Assembly: GCF_904846215.1 (NCBI RefSeq)
Contig: NZ_CAJGZK010000001.1
Coordinates: 124,001-188,000, forward strand
Direction: 5' to 3'
DNA length: 64,000 bases
From: Psychrobacter glacincola
GTDB lineage: Bacteria > Pseudomonadota > Gammaproteobacteria > Pseudomonadales > Moraxellaceae
Shown here: piece by piece, positions 1 through 8,899 of the stretch
How the letters are laid out: every line of letters begins with the position of its first letter
How positions within the stretch are numbered: the first letter of the stretch is position 1
Translations under genes and position numbers: made by a program
The notes under the pieces: model-generated
Told to the model about the DNA's origin: nothing
The model's input: only the letters and a program-made list of their open reading frames with translations
Database searches by the model: none

Positions 1-1044
1 GCACGTTATATTATTGATGGTTATGATCTAAGTAATCTTTATTCGTTTGAATATCTCTACAAGCCCAATTACTCAAATGATATTGATACTTTAAATATAC
101 CTTTTAATTTTAATGATAACTCTATCCTTCCTAATAGGATTTATGCGCTTATTGGTGAGAATGGTGTCGGTAAAACCCAATTAGTTTCAAAACTACCGAT
201 AGATTTAGCTAGTCACGTATTAGATACTTTCACTCCTAAAACACCACTTTTCAGCAAAGTTATTGCTGTCTCTTATAGTGTTTTTGATGATTTTAAAATC
301 CCAAAAAGCTCATCAAAAATTAATTATATATATTGTGGTTTAAGACAAGAAAGAAACGGTGAAAAATATACGCTTACTAAAGGTGATTTAAAGGAAAGAT
401 TTTTTAGCTCCATTCAAAAAGTTCAAGAAAGTAAAAGGTTCGATAGTTGGTGTGAAATTGTTGACAATTTCTTTCCAAAAAATACAGTCGATCAATGGAA
501 AATATGGAATGAATCTAATCTTGAATACGAATTAAATATTACTGAAATTAGTAATTCTCTCAATAACTTCAGTTCAGGTCAGTCAATTTTTATTTTTATT
601 TTAACGGAAATATTAGCGAATATTCGCTACGATTCATTAATTATATTTGATGAGCCAGAAACGCACTTGCATCCGAATGCTATTTCTCAGCTCATTAATA
701 GTATTCACCTATTAGTTAAAAAGTTCCAATCGTACTGTATTATTGCAACTCACTCTCCAATCATTGTACAAGGTATTCTGTCTAAAAATGTTTATGTTAT
801 AAGAAATGAAAATAATATTTTAAGTGCCAAACATCCTTCCATTGAAACATTTGGAGAGAATTTAACCAAAATTACAGATGATATCTTTGGTGCCAGAGAT
901 ACAACCTCTCAATTCAAAAATGAATTGCAAATATTAATTAATAAAGGTTATCGTTATAACGAAATTATAAATTTACTTAAAACGAACAATGTACCTCTTA
1001 GCTTAAATCTTACTATTCTATTAAATAGTATGGTATCGAATTAA
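1..1044 (+). CDS. ptuA: AAA/ABC-type ATPase, PtuA-like (Septu), 5' end outside window
   Basis: The frame is open from base 1, so the N-terminus is off-window; 347 codons are visible. Walker A (GENGVGKT) lies at visible residues 52-59. An ABC-like signature (FSSGQ) is near 190-194, Walker B (LIIFDE, followed by PETHLHP) at 213-218 and a switch histidine (ATHSP) near 251. This is the SMC/OLD-like architecture of PtuA. In Septu the ATPase works with an HNH nuclease in phage defence, and such a gene follows after one base. ATPase assignment is firm. Septu is inferred from the gene pair; without the N-terminus, a retron-associated PtuAB or another ATPase-HNH module remains possible. An internal ATG at 667 is not the true start. 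Confidence 0.75.
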   Translation, partial: ARYIIDGYDLSNLYSFEYLYKPNYSNDIDTLNIPFNFNDNSILPNRIYALIGENGVGKTQLVSKLPIDLASHVLDTFTPKTPLFSKVIAVSYSVFDDFKIPKSSSKINYIYCGLRQERNGEKYTLTKGDLKERFFSSIQKVQESKRFDSWCEIVDNFFPKNTVDQWKIWNESNLEYELNITEISNSLNNFSSGQSIFIFILTEILANIRYDSLIIFDEPETHLHPNAISQLINSIHLLVKKFQSYCIIATHSPIIVQGILSKNVYVIRNENNILSAKHPSIETFGENLTKITDDIFGARDTTSQFKNELQILINKGYRYNEIINLLKTNNVPLSLNLTILLNSMVSN

Positions 1045-1045
1045 T

Positions 1046-1915
1046 ATGATTAATTTAAATCCATTACAAGATCCTAGTGTAGAATTTCTTAATGAAGTAG
1101 TTTCATCAAAGAAAAAGAAGAAAAATGAAATACCTCCATTTTATAAAGATAGAGTTATAGCATTATCTCAAATAATGTTGCCGGCATATCAAGTGTATGA
1201 TGTTGCTTTCTTACAAAACACATTGCACAGAGTCACAGCAAGTATAACTTTTACCTCGAATCAAAAAAATGATTTACTTAATTTGTATAATTACAGTAGT
1301 AAACCATTTATAAAATTAAAAAACAAAATTATTTCACGACCTAATAATCATGAAGTTCATACTTGTCAATATTGCACTATAAACAGCATTAACACGTTAG
1401 ACCATATTATGCCTAAAGAGAATTATCCTGAATTTGTAGTTCATCCGAAAAATCTTTTTCCTACATGTTCTCAATGTAATAGTTATAAATCGACAAAATG
1501 GATGACAAATGGTGTTTTTGAATTTTTAAATCCTTACCTTCATTATTTACCAAATGAACAATTTTTATTTGCAAATATTAACTATGTTAATGATACTTTT
1601 GATGTTCGTTTTTACTTAGGTAATCCAAATCATTTGATACCATCATATTTATTTGATGTTATTCAAAATCATTACAGGAATCTTCATCTTTTAGAGAGAT
1701 TCACAAATGAATCCTACAAAGTTATTTCTGAATTTGATAATTCTATTCAAGGCTCGCTTACGACACAAAGTCTTGATAATTCTCTTAATAGTGCTCGAGC
1801 TTCTATCCGATTAAATCAAGCTACGTTTGGCTTCAATCAATTTGAAAATATTCTTAAGTTGGAGCTATGTAATGGTTTAGCTTTTAGACAATATTGCCAG
1901 GTCTCGGGGTATTAA
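1046..1915 (+). CDS. ptuB: HNH endonuclease, PtuB-like (Septu)
   Basis: The 289-residue protein starts one base after the ATPase stop, so the two are translationally coupled. The nuclease core is clear: CxxC at residues 107-110, the catalytic Asp-His at 119-120 (LDHIMPKE), Asn136 and a second CxxC at 141-144 followed by NSYKS. Two zinc-binding CxxC pairs around an HNH centre are typical of PtuB-type nucleases. The C-terminal half (about 160-289) has no motif I recognise and may contact the ATPase or nucleic acid. Insertion-sequence debris begins just downstream, so the last residues could have been altered by insertion. The role in defence is inferred from the pairing. Confidence 0.72.
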   Translation: MINLNPLQDPSVEFLNEVVSSKKKKKNEIPPFYKDRVIALSQIMLPAYQVYDVAFLQNTLHRVTASITFTSNQKNDLLNLYNYSSKPFIKLKNKIISRPNNHEVHTCQYCTINSINTLDHIMPKENYPEFVVHPKNLFPTCSQCNSYKSTKWMTNGVFEFLNPYLHYLPNEQFLFANINYVNDTFDVRFYLGNPNHLIPSYLFDVIQNHYRNLHLLERFTNESYKVISEFDNSIQGSLTTQSLDNSLNSARASIRLNQATFGFNQFENILKLELCNGLAFRQYCQVSGY

Positions 1916-2004
1916 ATAGCCCTGCCCCTTTATAGCTAGTGAACTATGCTGAAGAAACCGTAGAGATAAACTTGGTAAACTAACGACCCAATAAGGAGTT
2001 TATC

Positions 2005-2241
2005 ATGACCAAGAAATTAAGAACCTACAGTGACGAATTTAAAGCCGAAGCCGTCAAGAATATAGTAGATAATAAGGGTAATGTTTCAGCGACTGCAAAG
2101 CAGCTTGGTATTGCCATGCAAACGCTATCTAACTGGCAGAACAAAGCCAATCAAGGCAAGCTTGTCGGCACAGAACAAGTTGCTGAAGAGGAGCGCGAGA
2201 TCCTAAAAAAGTCTACGGCGTACTTCGCAAAGCATAGTTAA
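2005..2241 (+). pseudogene. IS3-family transposase orfA, internally deleted
   Basis: The 78-residue product has the helix-turn-helix of IS3 OrfA at its N-terminus (YSDEFKAEAV near 8-17, SATAKQLGI near 28-36). It ends in the characteristic EEREILKK-TAYFAKHS stretch. Family members are usually about 95-105 residues. Here the leucine-zipper region between roughly 52 and 60 is missing, so the copy is probably defective. A good ribosome-binding site (AAGGAG) precedes the ATG. Confidence 0.7.
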
Positions 2242-2243
2242 TC

Positions 2244-2870
2244 AGGTACGCCTTTATCAAAGATAATCAGCAGATATTTAACACCACCACTATGTGCCGT
2301 GTGCTAAGCGTAAAGCACTCAAGTTACTACGACTGGCTGAGTCGTGACATCAGCGCTCAGCAGATAAATCGTAACCATTGCGAGCTACTGGTGAAAGCAG
2401 CTAATGGTGAAACTCATGAGCGCTATGGTGTTGAGCGACTGCATGCAAAGCTAACAGAGCAAGGCTATGACATTAGCCTATACATGGTAGAAGCATCAAA
2501 GAAGCACACGGTATCAAATGCCGTCGTCACAAGCGTTTTAAAGTCACCACGGACTCTGACCATAACAAGCTTGTCTATCCAAACGTACTGGATCAAAAGT
2601 TTGATGCTAAGTGTCCTAATGAGGCGTGGGTAAGTGACATCTCTTATATTTGGACTACTAAGGGTTGGCTATATTTAGCTGGAGTTAAAGACTTATACAC
2701 CAAAGAGCTGATTGGCTAGGCCATTAATAAGCGCATGACTGCAGATTTAGTCTGCAGTGCACTCAATATGGCAATCAAAAATAAACGACCCAGCCAAGGA
2801 TTGATTGTGTACTCTGATAGAGGCAGCCAGTATTGTAGTCCTGCCTACCACAAGATCACCAAACAGCATC
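2244..2870 (+). pseudogene. IS3-family transposase orfB, frameshifted, nonsense-mutated and truncated
   Basis: Reading starts in the frame of FIKDNQQIF and runs to about 2490 (MCRVLSVKHSSYYDW, RYGVERLHAKL). The match then moves to another frame, giving WVSDISYIWTTKGWLYLAG around 2630-2680, which carries the first catalytic Asp. A TAG at about 2717 interrupts the block. The second Asp (VYSDRGSQY) is at about 2812-2838. The Glu region is lost where the next IS begins at 2871. At least one frameshift, one stop and a 3' truncation make it dead. Confidence 0.75.
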
Positions 2871-2920
2871 TGAACCGCCCCGGGATTGTCGGAGACTCAA
2901 CATTCTGAGAGAATACGACA

Positions 2921-3238
2921 ATGAAAAGACAAACCTACACTCCTGAGATTAAAGAACGCGCCGTTCGTATGCTGATTGAAGCGTCGAGCGACTACCCCTC
3001 TACCTGGTCAACCATCCAAGCCATTGCCCCTAAGATTGGCTGCACGCCTGAAACCCTGCGATCCTGGCATAAAAAGCACATCGATCAAACCATTCCTGCC
3101 TCAGTGCAAGCTCAAAGTGATAAAGAGCGCATCAAAGAGCTTGAACGCGAATGCAGAGAGCTCAGACAAGCCAATGAAATCATCAGGAAGGCTGCGGCTT
3201 TTTTCGCCCAGGCGGAGCTCGACCGTCCACTCAAGTGA
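2921..3238 (+). CDS. IS3-family transposase OrfA
   Basis: The product is 105 residues, normal for IS3 OrfA. It has an N-terminal helix-turn-helix (YTPEIKERAVRML near 6-18; IAPKIGCTPETLRSW near 35-49). A C-terminal leucine-zipper-like helix (KERIKELERECRELRQ) is followed by the family signature NEIIRKAAAFFAQAELDR. Its stop overlaps the start of orfB, the usual arrangement for a programmed -1 frameshift that yields the fused transposase. OrfA itself looks intact, but its partner is broken. Confidence 0.85.
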   Translation: MKRQTYTPEIKERAVRMLIEASSDYPSTWSTIQAIAPKIGCTPETLRSWHKKHIDQTIPASVQAQSDKERIKELERECRELRQANEIIRKAAAFFAQAELDRPLK

Positions 3239-4035
3239 TGATCAGCTTCATCGACGACAATAAACAGTTTTATGGAATCGAGCCAATCTGTAGAGTACTA
3301 CCGATTGCCCCATCAACCTATTATCGCGCTAAAGACTTAAGCGACAACCCACACAAGCACTCACTACGCAGTCAGCATGACGACTATTATGTCAGCGAGA
3401 TTAAACGTATTTGGCAGGACAGTAAATGCCGTTATGGTGCGCGTAAGGTTTGGCAGCAGATGAAAGCGGATAATATTCATGTGGCTCGTTGTACGGTAGA
3501 GCGGTTAATGAGACAGTATGAGCTGCAAGGGGTCTGGCGTGGCAAAGGCAAGATTACCACTAAGTCTCGTGATGATCAGCTGCGAGCGAATGACTTGGTT
3601 AATCGCAACTTTAGTGCACGTCAACCCAATCGGCTATGGGTGGCGGACTTTACCTATATTAAGACGACAAGCGGCTGGGGGTATATACCGCTTTTATTAT
3701 TGATGTGTTTGCTCGCGCTATCGTTGGCTGGAAAGTATCTAATCGTATGAACACCGATATGGTGATGGCGGCGTTAAATCAAGCGATAACAGATAGGAAC
3801 AATCCTAAGGATGTGATTCATCACAGTGATCGAGGGGTTCAGTACCTATCTATTCGCTACACTTCTAGGATGAAGGATTCTGGCGTGATTGCTTCTGTTG
3901 GTACAACAGGCGATTCATACGACAATGCCTTGGCTGAAACGGTCAATGGACTCTATAAGTCTGAGGTAATTTATTACTTAAAAGAGAGCTGGACTGGCAT
4001 TAATGATGTTGAATTAGCCACGCTTGAGTGGGTAG
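3235..4035 (+). pseudogene. IS3-family transposase OrfB, frameshifted and 3'-truncated
   Basis: The first frame (from 3235) gives the DNA-binding part and the first catalytic Asp (RLWVADFTYIKT, about 3634-3669). Within a run of five G at about 3676-3680 the frame is lost. The match continues in the frame giving YTAFIIDVFARAIVGW, then Asp (VIHHSDRGVQY) and Glu (NALAETVNGLYKSEV). After LEWV at about 4035 the expected YNxxRxH C-terminus is replaced by unrelated sequence. Loss of frame between the two Asp residues makes it non-functional. Confidence 0.8.
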
Positions 4036-4382
4036 CACTTCGAGCACAGCTCTTGTCTTGCAAAGCTAAATCGATAATTAATCGATTTTTAACGCTTCTC
4101 AGGTTTAACAAAATACGACTGCATAGTTTTATTTGACCACTACAACCCGCCTACCAGCTCAAAAGTGACATCGATAAGCCGTTGACTCCAGCCTTTGCTC
4201 GCCAGCAACGCGATTAGCTTTTCTTTGTTATGGTGCATGTTGCACTTCCTATTTTAAGTATATGGGGTAAATCAGAACCTCTTAGCGACAAACTAACCGG
4301 TGCCGAGCGTATTTATTGATATTTATTCTTCTTCTCCGGTGATATAGCTATCTACTTCAACGCCGGTATATCTAACTGAACT
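4036..4382. other. Unassigned tract between two IS remnants
   Basis: About 350 bases with no convincing gene. On the minus strand an ATG at 4238 with AGGAAG upstream opens a 32-codon frame ending at 4140 (starts MHHNKEKLIALLASKGW). It could be the stub of a helix-turn-helix protein truncated by IS activity, but nothing confirms that. The rest looks like scrambled flanks of mobile elements. Confidence 0.4.
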
Positions 4383-4955
4383 AAGGCTTATCAGCTTTGG
4401 TTTCGAAGCAATAAGTTGATTCACCTGTTTGCTTTGTTAATCAAAGACTCAGACCTTGAATGGGTATTTAGAGACGGTACTCATATAAAAGCGCCTCAGC
4501 ACAGTAGTGGTACTAATGAGACCGCGCAAGCTATTAGTAAAAGTGTGGGAGGTAGCGCTACTAAGATTCACTTAGCAGTGGATGCTCACGGTAAACCAAT
4601 CAGTTTTATCGTATCAGATGGTATGACTCACGATGTTAAGGTAGCGCCAGATTCAGTTGATAATATTGATCTGAGTGATAAAGATATTCTATGTGCTGAT
4701 AAAGGCTACGACTCTGATGCACTGCAAGAACATATTAAACGAGCAGGAAGCTTCGATAATACTCTTAGAAAGCAGAATACAAAATTGGATAACAACCATA
4801 TGGAATGAGGCTTGTACAAATTTTGCCACTTAGTTGAAAATACATTCGCTCACTTAAAACGATTCCGAGCAATAGCCACTAGATATGACAAGCTTAAACA
4901 AAGCTATGAGGATACAGTGGCTATTACTTGTGCCTTTATCTGGATTAAGTTATGA
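4383..4955 (+). pseudogene. IS5-family transposase, N-truncated with in-frame stop
   Basis: The reading frame is WFRSNKLIHLF, then DLEWVFRDGTHIKAPQH carrying the first catalytic Asp, then GGSATKIHLAVDAHG, then ILCADKGYDSDAL (second Asp). A TGA at 4806-4808 interrupts an NNHME-GLYKF stretch. The related copy at 9911-10507 has Trp in NNHVNWCLYK at this point, so the stop is probably a Trp (TGG to TGA) nonsense change. The frame resumes with ENTFAHLKRFRAIATRYDKL and ends at 4955. The N-terminal domain is absent. Confidence 0.8.
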
Positions 4956-4970
4956 ATGTTCAACACGCCC
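4383..4970 (+). mobile_element. IS5-family insertion sequence remnant A (3' part)
   Basis: This is the 3' two-thirds of an IS5-family element. It ends with a terminal repeat whose complement reads GGGCGTGTTGAACATTCATAA, immediately followed by TA at 4971-4972. The same end sequence, diverged, occurs in inverted orientation at 9896, and TA also flanks that copy. The 5' end is missing. It abuts the dynamin-like operon, with only 22 bases to the stop of its last gene. Confidence 0.7.
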
Positions 4971-4992
4971 TAATTAAATAGAGCTAAAGAAA

Positions 4993-6744
4993 CTAATTTT
5001 TTAAAAATGCATAAAGTCCGTTATTATAATCTTCTAAATGCTGTAGCAGCTTGTTTTGCTGATTTAAACTTTGCCCTGAACAAAAAGTATCTATATAGTA
5101 GTCCTCCATTTCACGGAAGCTTTTTTCTAAACCAGTATGAATATTTTCAATCAGGTTCTGCTTATTGCTATCAACCATTTGCTTCATCATCGTATGGATT
5201 TGTAGATTAAAAGTATTTTCTTTTTTATCTTTCATCTTAAAAAATCCATAGGCAGCCCCTGCTGCGATGCCTACTACTGCCAAAGGCAAGGCAACGGCAG
5301 ACAGAGCCGCCCCAATGGTCACTACTGATGCGTTGGCTCCCAAAATAGCCGCATAACCTGCTAAAGCAGTCCCCCCTGCACCCAAAACAGTTCCGCCTTT
5401 AATAGCAAAGTCTTTTACATCAGTATTGTCAGCGCTACTATAATCAGAATACGAGATGCTATGACTTTCCATATCCTCTTTCATTTTTTGGGTTTCAAGT
5501 ATTTGAAAGCGCTTAAAGCGATTGATGATTTCACTAGCGTTAATCTCAAAAGCACTCCTAACGCTTCTATCGTAATTTTGTTCGATACTTGTCCTGATAG
5601 GGTCATTGTATCGATGCATGATGGCTGAAAGTTCACTGTCTATAGGTGTAATAGTAGCTGACAGATATATTTTAAGTTCTTGCTCAAAAGACTTATCTTT
5701 TAATAATTCATTGTATCTTTTGTCCATATCAAGGATTAAAGATTTTTCAATACGTGCTTCATCACGTCTCAAATCATCTCTATAATCATCGTAGGCGTCT
5801 ATTTTTTCACGGGTCTGTCTGATGATGGATTGATGCACAATCAACTCTCTACGCGCTAAGGCTTCACAAGAGTCTTGCACGCTATCTTGTTTAACAATTT
5901 TGGCCTTATCATTCACTTTGAGCTGTAAATAATCTGTAAACTCATTAAATAAAGTATGATAATGGCTGTCTGCTGCAGCCTCATCATCTTCTATGACTCT
6001 AAAAGCTGAGAGAGCAAAAATTTTCTGTAAATAGTCTCCTGATGTACTATCCAGATATTCAATAAGCTCACTAGGGTCTTCATTAATTTCATCTATTTTA
6101 TTAATAACCGCAATAATGGGCTTGCCCAAATGGGCAATACTAATGATATCTTCAGCAATGTCTGCCTGTCCTAAATGATTGCCATTAACAACCCACACTA
6201 CCAAATCTGTTTCAAGAGCGATACTTTTTGTTAACGCTGAGTTTTGCTGAGTAATAGTCGCAAGCCCTGGCGAATCTAACAACAGTAAGTTTTTAAGTTT
6301 ATGATGATGAGATTTGACAATAATTTTTTCTATTTTTTTTGCTTGCTCTAAGCTTTCCGCTGCTGTTCCTACAATACTCATGACTTGCTGGTGCTCCACG
6401 TTACTGCACTCACCATTCGTAAACTGTATAACCGTCGAGTCTATAGCATCATAACCTACTTCCCAAATAACAGATGTCGCCTCTAACATATCTGTAGGTG
6501 AGACCTTATAGCCCACAAGAGCATTCATTAATGTTGACTTTCCAGCTTTTACTTCACCGATTAAGGTCACTCGCAAAGTTGTTAGGATGTTTCTTTGAAC
6601 TTTTACTAAATCAGTCTCTACTTTCTTAATATTTTTTAACGCATCCTGACTAATCATATTAGGAACGCTACCCTCAGCTCTTACAGGGGACTGCTGCAAG
6701 TAATCTGTAAAGTCATTACACCATTGCTCAAGCTTTATTTGCAT
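4993..6744 (-). CDS. Dynamin-like GTPase, LeoA-like (operon gene 3)
   Basis: 583 residues. The GTPase motifs are in order: P-loop GEVKAGKS (63-70), candidate switch Thr near 90, DSPG (157-160) and NKID (215-218). A long helical stalk follows. A Gly/Ala/Val-rich hydrophobic stretch near 450-505 fits a membrane-inserting paddle, and an assembly helix closes the protein. This is the bacterial dynamin plan; size and layout resemble LeoA, paired with LeoBC in the Eleos defence system. The start overlaps the upstream GTPase gene by 17 bases, so the two are probably made together and may form a hetero-oligomer on membranes. The GTPase call is firm; the defence role is inference. Confidence 0.8.
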   Translation of the reverse strand: MQIKLEQWCNDFTDYLQQSPVRAEGSVPNMISQDALKNIKKVETDLVKVQRNILTTLRVTLIGEVKAGKSTLMNALVGYKVSPTDMLEATSVIWEVGYDAIDSTVIQFTNGECSNVEHQQVMSIVGTAAESLEQAKKIEKIIVKSHHHKLKNLLLLDSPGLATITQQNSALTKSIALETDLVVWVVNGNHLGQADIAEDIISIAHLGKPIIAVINKIDEINEDPSELIEYLDSTSGDYLQKIFALSAFRVIEDDEAAADSHYHTLFNEFTDYLQLKVNDKAKIVKQDSVQDSCEALARRELIVHQSIIRQTREKIDAYDDYRDDLRRDEARIEKSLILDMDKRYNELLKDKSFEQELKIYLSATITPIDSELSAIMHRYNDPIRTSIEQNYDRSVRSAFEINASEIINRFKRFQILETQKMKEDMESHSISYSDYSSADNTDVKDFAIKGGTVLGAGGTALAGYAAILGANASVVTIGAALSAVALPLAVVGIAAGAAYGFFKMKDKKENTFNLQIHTMMKQMVDSNKQNLIENIHTGLEKSFREMEDYYIDTFCSGQSLNQQNKLLQHLEDYNNGLYAFLKN

Positions 6745-8893
6745 TTTTTTGTCTCAATAAATATAGCGATAAAGAAGGTTTTAATTGGATATTTTCTTCA
6801 GGCATTTTCTGATTGTTTTTATAAGTTAGATTTAGTTTTTCTTTCAGTTGTGTTGTCAGCTGCTTAACATGTTTGAAGTTACTTGGTGTGGGTTCAAAGT
6901 GTAATTGGCTAAATATCTGAAAAAGCGATTCTTTTATTTCCTTCTCAGCATTATCCAGTAATTTTTGAAAAACACTATCTATTTGTTCCGATAGGAGCGC
7001 TAGAATATTTGCCGTCAAGTGTTGGGTTAGTTTTGATTTTGCCGCATTAATTTTGCGTCCTTTTGAAAACCCAAAGAAGACATCTGCAGCCCCCGCTAAT
7101 AAACCAATAGGACCTAATAAAATCATTCCTGCTACTGCCAAACCACCACCTATCAACATTGAAGTTTCATCTTCACCAGAAAAATTAATGTCGGAAGCAT
7201 TCATGGTAAGAGCACTTGATTTTTTATCATAATCCCCTATAGCCATAGGGTAGAGAGTTTCACTAAGGTGTTTAAATCTTTTGAACTTTTTATTATTTAA
7301 TTTTTTTTGCCCAGTGACAAAGTCAGAAGTATACTGCTGGTTATCGTTTAATAAACGATTAAGTCCCTGTTGCATATCTTCCATTTTGAAAATATGTTCA
7401 TTTAAAAACGTATTGCGTTCCCTATCTTCAACGATATCTAAATAACTTACAGCATAGTTATTAATACCAGCTTCAACTTCCGTTTTATAGGCATCTAAAA
7501 AATTAATCTTGGCATTGCCTAAGTCTGTCTGCAAGTCTCGAAGTGACTCTTGTAATAACTGATAGCTGGTATTTAGTAACGTCTCATCGACCTTCAAGCG
7601 CTCAAGATAGGGGTTTAAATCTCTATCATATCGATGCATTAAGTTCTTATTTAATCGTTCTGATTTTTGCGATATTCTATTAGTACTTTCCTTTGAAAAA
7701 ACATGGTTAACTCCCTTAAAAATCTCATCATAACCACTACGATATAGTTTGTCCTCATCATTATTGATGACCGCATCAAATGCATCTTTGGCAGAAAACG
7801 GAATGATTTTCGTAAAAAAACCACCCAATAGCTTTTTTGCTGCCTGTTCTGCTCTTTTTACGCCCTCATCGCCTGTAGCATTGCGTATTAGGTCAATTCT
7901 ATTGAGCACAGCAATTTTATTGGTTGTCGTGATGCCATCGCTAGTCTCTTCAAAATCTCGCAGTAGTGCTTCTGGTGTCGCTGCGGCTAGGGTCGTTGCA
8001 TCAAGTACCCATATCATGCCATCTGCTTGACTGAATGCGGTAACATCCTCTCCCACATAGTTGATGGTATCTTTGCCTGAATGGTTTTGTCCCACTCCAG
8101 GCGTGTCTATGATTGAGAATTTATTTAAAATAGACTTACTTTTACTATCAACGTCTATAGCCCATTCTATTTGTCTGATATTAGAGCGATATAAATAAAG
8201 GTCATTTAGGTTGCGCGTAATGCCTTCTTTTTCTTCTAAAGTTAGATTGGGATACAGTCGATAATGCTCGCGTCTCTTTGCTAAGATCTCCTTTTCACTA
8301 TCTTTGCGTTTTTTTTCTTCCGCTTGTACTATTTCTTTGGCTTCTTTTTGATTGGTTATCGTGGTAGGAGAGCCATCTTTATAATGAATGATTGCCTGCT
8401 TTGTGTCTGCATCAAAAAATCTATCGACCTTCCATGTTTTTGGCAGCACACCAACTGTGGCAACGTCTTGTCCTACTAGCGCATTAATCAGTGTGGATTT
8501 TCCAGCTTTTCCGGCCCCAATAACATATAGTGAAAAAGGCTGTAACATGTCATTTTTGGTGGCAAGTATTTCACTACTCAAACTTTTTGCTTCATTGATA
8601 AACTTATCAAACTCAGATTTTTCACGGCTAGTACTGCTGGCATAACCCTGTAAATCATCAATAATGCTAAAGGTATTGTTGTATTTTTCTTGTAGGAAAT
8701 TCAAAAAATTTAGCTTAATTTCTTGCAAGCGTTCATCATTCTTGTCCATTTGTTTTCGATGGTCTTTCTTCAGAGAAAGATCAAATCCGTTCTCCAATGT
8801 AGGATAGTTTTTTAATACGTTATCTAGTGAATGCCGATAGGTATCAAGCAGAGACTGCTCGGTTAGTAATTGATCGGATAATTTCTTAGTCAT
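6728..8893 (-). CDS. Dynamin-like GTPase, LeoBC-like (operon gene 2)
   Basis: 721 residues. A helical N-terminal region of about 120 residues precedes the GTPase domain. Motifs are P-loop GAGKAGKS (126-133), DTPG (263-266) and an unusual G4 motif NRID (331-334) in place of NKxD. A charged insert at about 180-235 (KEAKEIVQAEEKKRK and onward) separates P-loop and DTPG. The stalk is helical, and a hydrophobic Gly-rich segment near 605-635 could insert into membrane. It starts 6 bases after the coiled-coil gene, with AAGG upstream. Its pairing with a second dynamin-like protein matches the paired Leo-type GTPases. Function is inferred. Confidence 0.8.
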   Translation of the reverse strand: MTKKLSDQLLTEQSLLDTYRHSLDNVLKNYPTLENGFDLSLKKDHRKQMDKNDERLQEIKLNFLNFLQEKYNNTFSIIDDLQGYASSTSREKSEFDKFINEAKSLSSEILATKNDMLQPFSLYVIGAGKAGKSTLINALVGQDVATVGVLPKTWKVDRFFDADTKQAIIHYKDGSPTTITNQKEAKEIVQAEEKKRKDSEKEILAKRREHYRLYPNLTLEEKEGITRNLNDLYLYRSNIRQIEWAIDVDSKSKSILNKFSIIDTPGVGQNHSGKDTINYVGEDVTAFSQADGMIWVLDATTLAAATPEALLRDFEETSDGITTTNKIAVLNRIDLIRNATGDEGVKRAEQAAKKLLGGFFTKIIPFSAKDAFDAVINNDEDKLYRSGYDEIFKGVNHVFSKESTNRISQKSERLNKNLMHRYDRDLNPYLERLKVDETLLNTSYQLLQESLRDLQTDLGNAKINFLDAYKTEVEAGINNYAVSYLDIVEDRERNTFLNEHIFKMEDMQQGLNRLLNDNQQYTSDFVTGQKKLNNKKFKRFKHLSETLYPMAIGDYDKKSSALTMNASDINFSGEDETSMLIGGGLAVAGMILLGPIGLLAGAADVFFGFSKGRKINAAKSKLTQHLTANILALLSEQIDSVFQKLLDNAEKEIKESLFQIFSQLHFEPTPSNFKHVKQLTTQLKEKLNLTYKNNQKMPEENIQLKPSLSLYLLRQKNANKA

Positions 8894-8899
8894 TACTAA

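Larger units (their letters stand above)
1990..2870 (+). mobile_element. IS3-family insertion sequence remnant 1, cut by remnant 2
   Basis: It contains a shortened orfA (2005-2241) and a frameshifted orfB (about 2244-2870) of the IS3 type. The right part is missing because a second IS3-family element begins at 2871, within the sequence that follows the second catalytic Asp motif. I could not define the left terminal repeat, so the left boundary is approximate. The element cannot transpose on its own. Confidence 0.7.
2871..4035 (+). mobile_element. IS3-family insertion sequence remnant 2, inserted into remnant 1
   Basis: The left end TGAACCGCCCCGGGATTG at 2871 has the form of an IS3-family terminal repeat. 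It is followed by orfA and orfB with the DDE catalytic triad. orfB has a frameshift near 3680, and similarity stops at about 4035 before the usual C-terminus. No matching right terminal repeat is present. It is a nested, degraded element. Confidence 0.75.

Noticed and set aside
3670..3690. Programmed frameshift in the second IS3 orfB at the G run
   Set aside because: IS3 elements frameshift at the orfA-orfB junction, not between the first and second catalytic Asp; loss of the C-terminus also marks it as decay.
4140..4238. 32-codon minus-strand frame with AGGAAG before ATG
   Set aside because: Too short, abutting IS debris, no recognisable fold; noted only within the surrounding tract.
4993..6744. 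Ordinary TrmE/Era-type housekeeping GTPase
   Set aside because: Length, long helical stalk, hydrophobic paddle-like stretch and pairing with a second similar GTPase fit the dynamin family instead.
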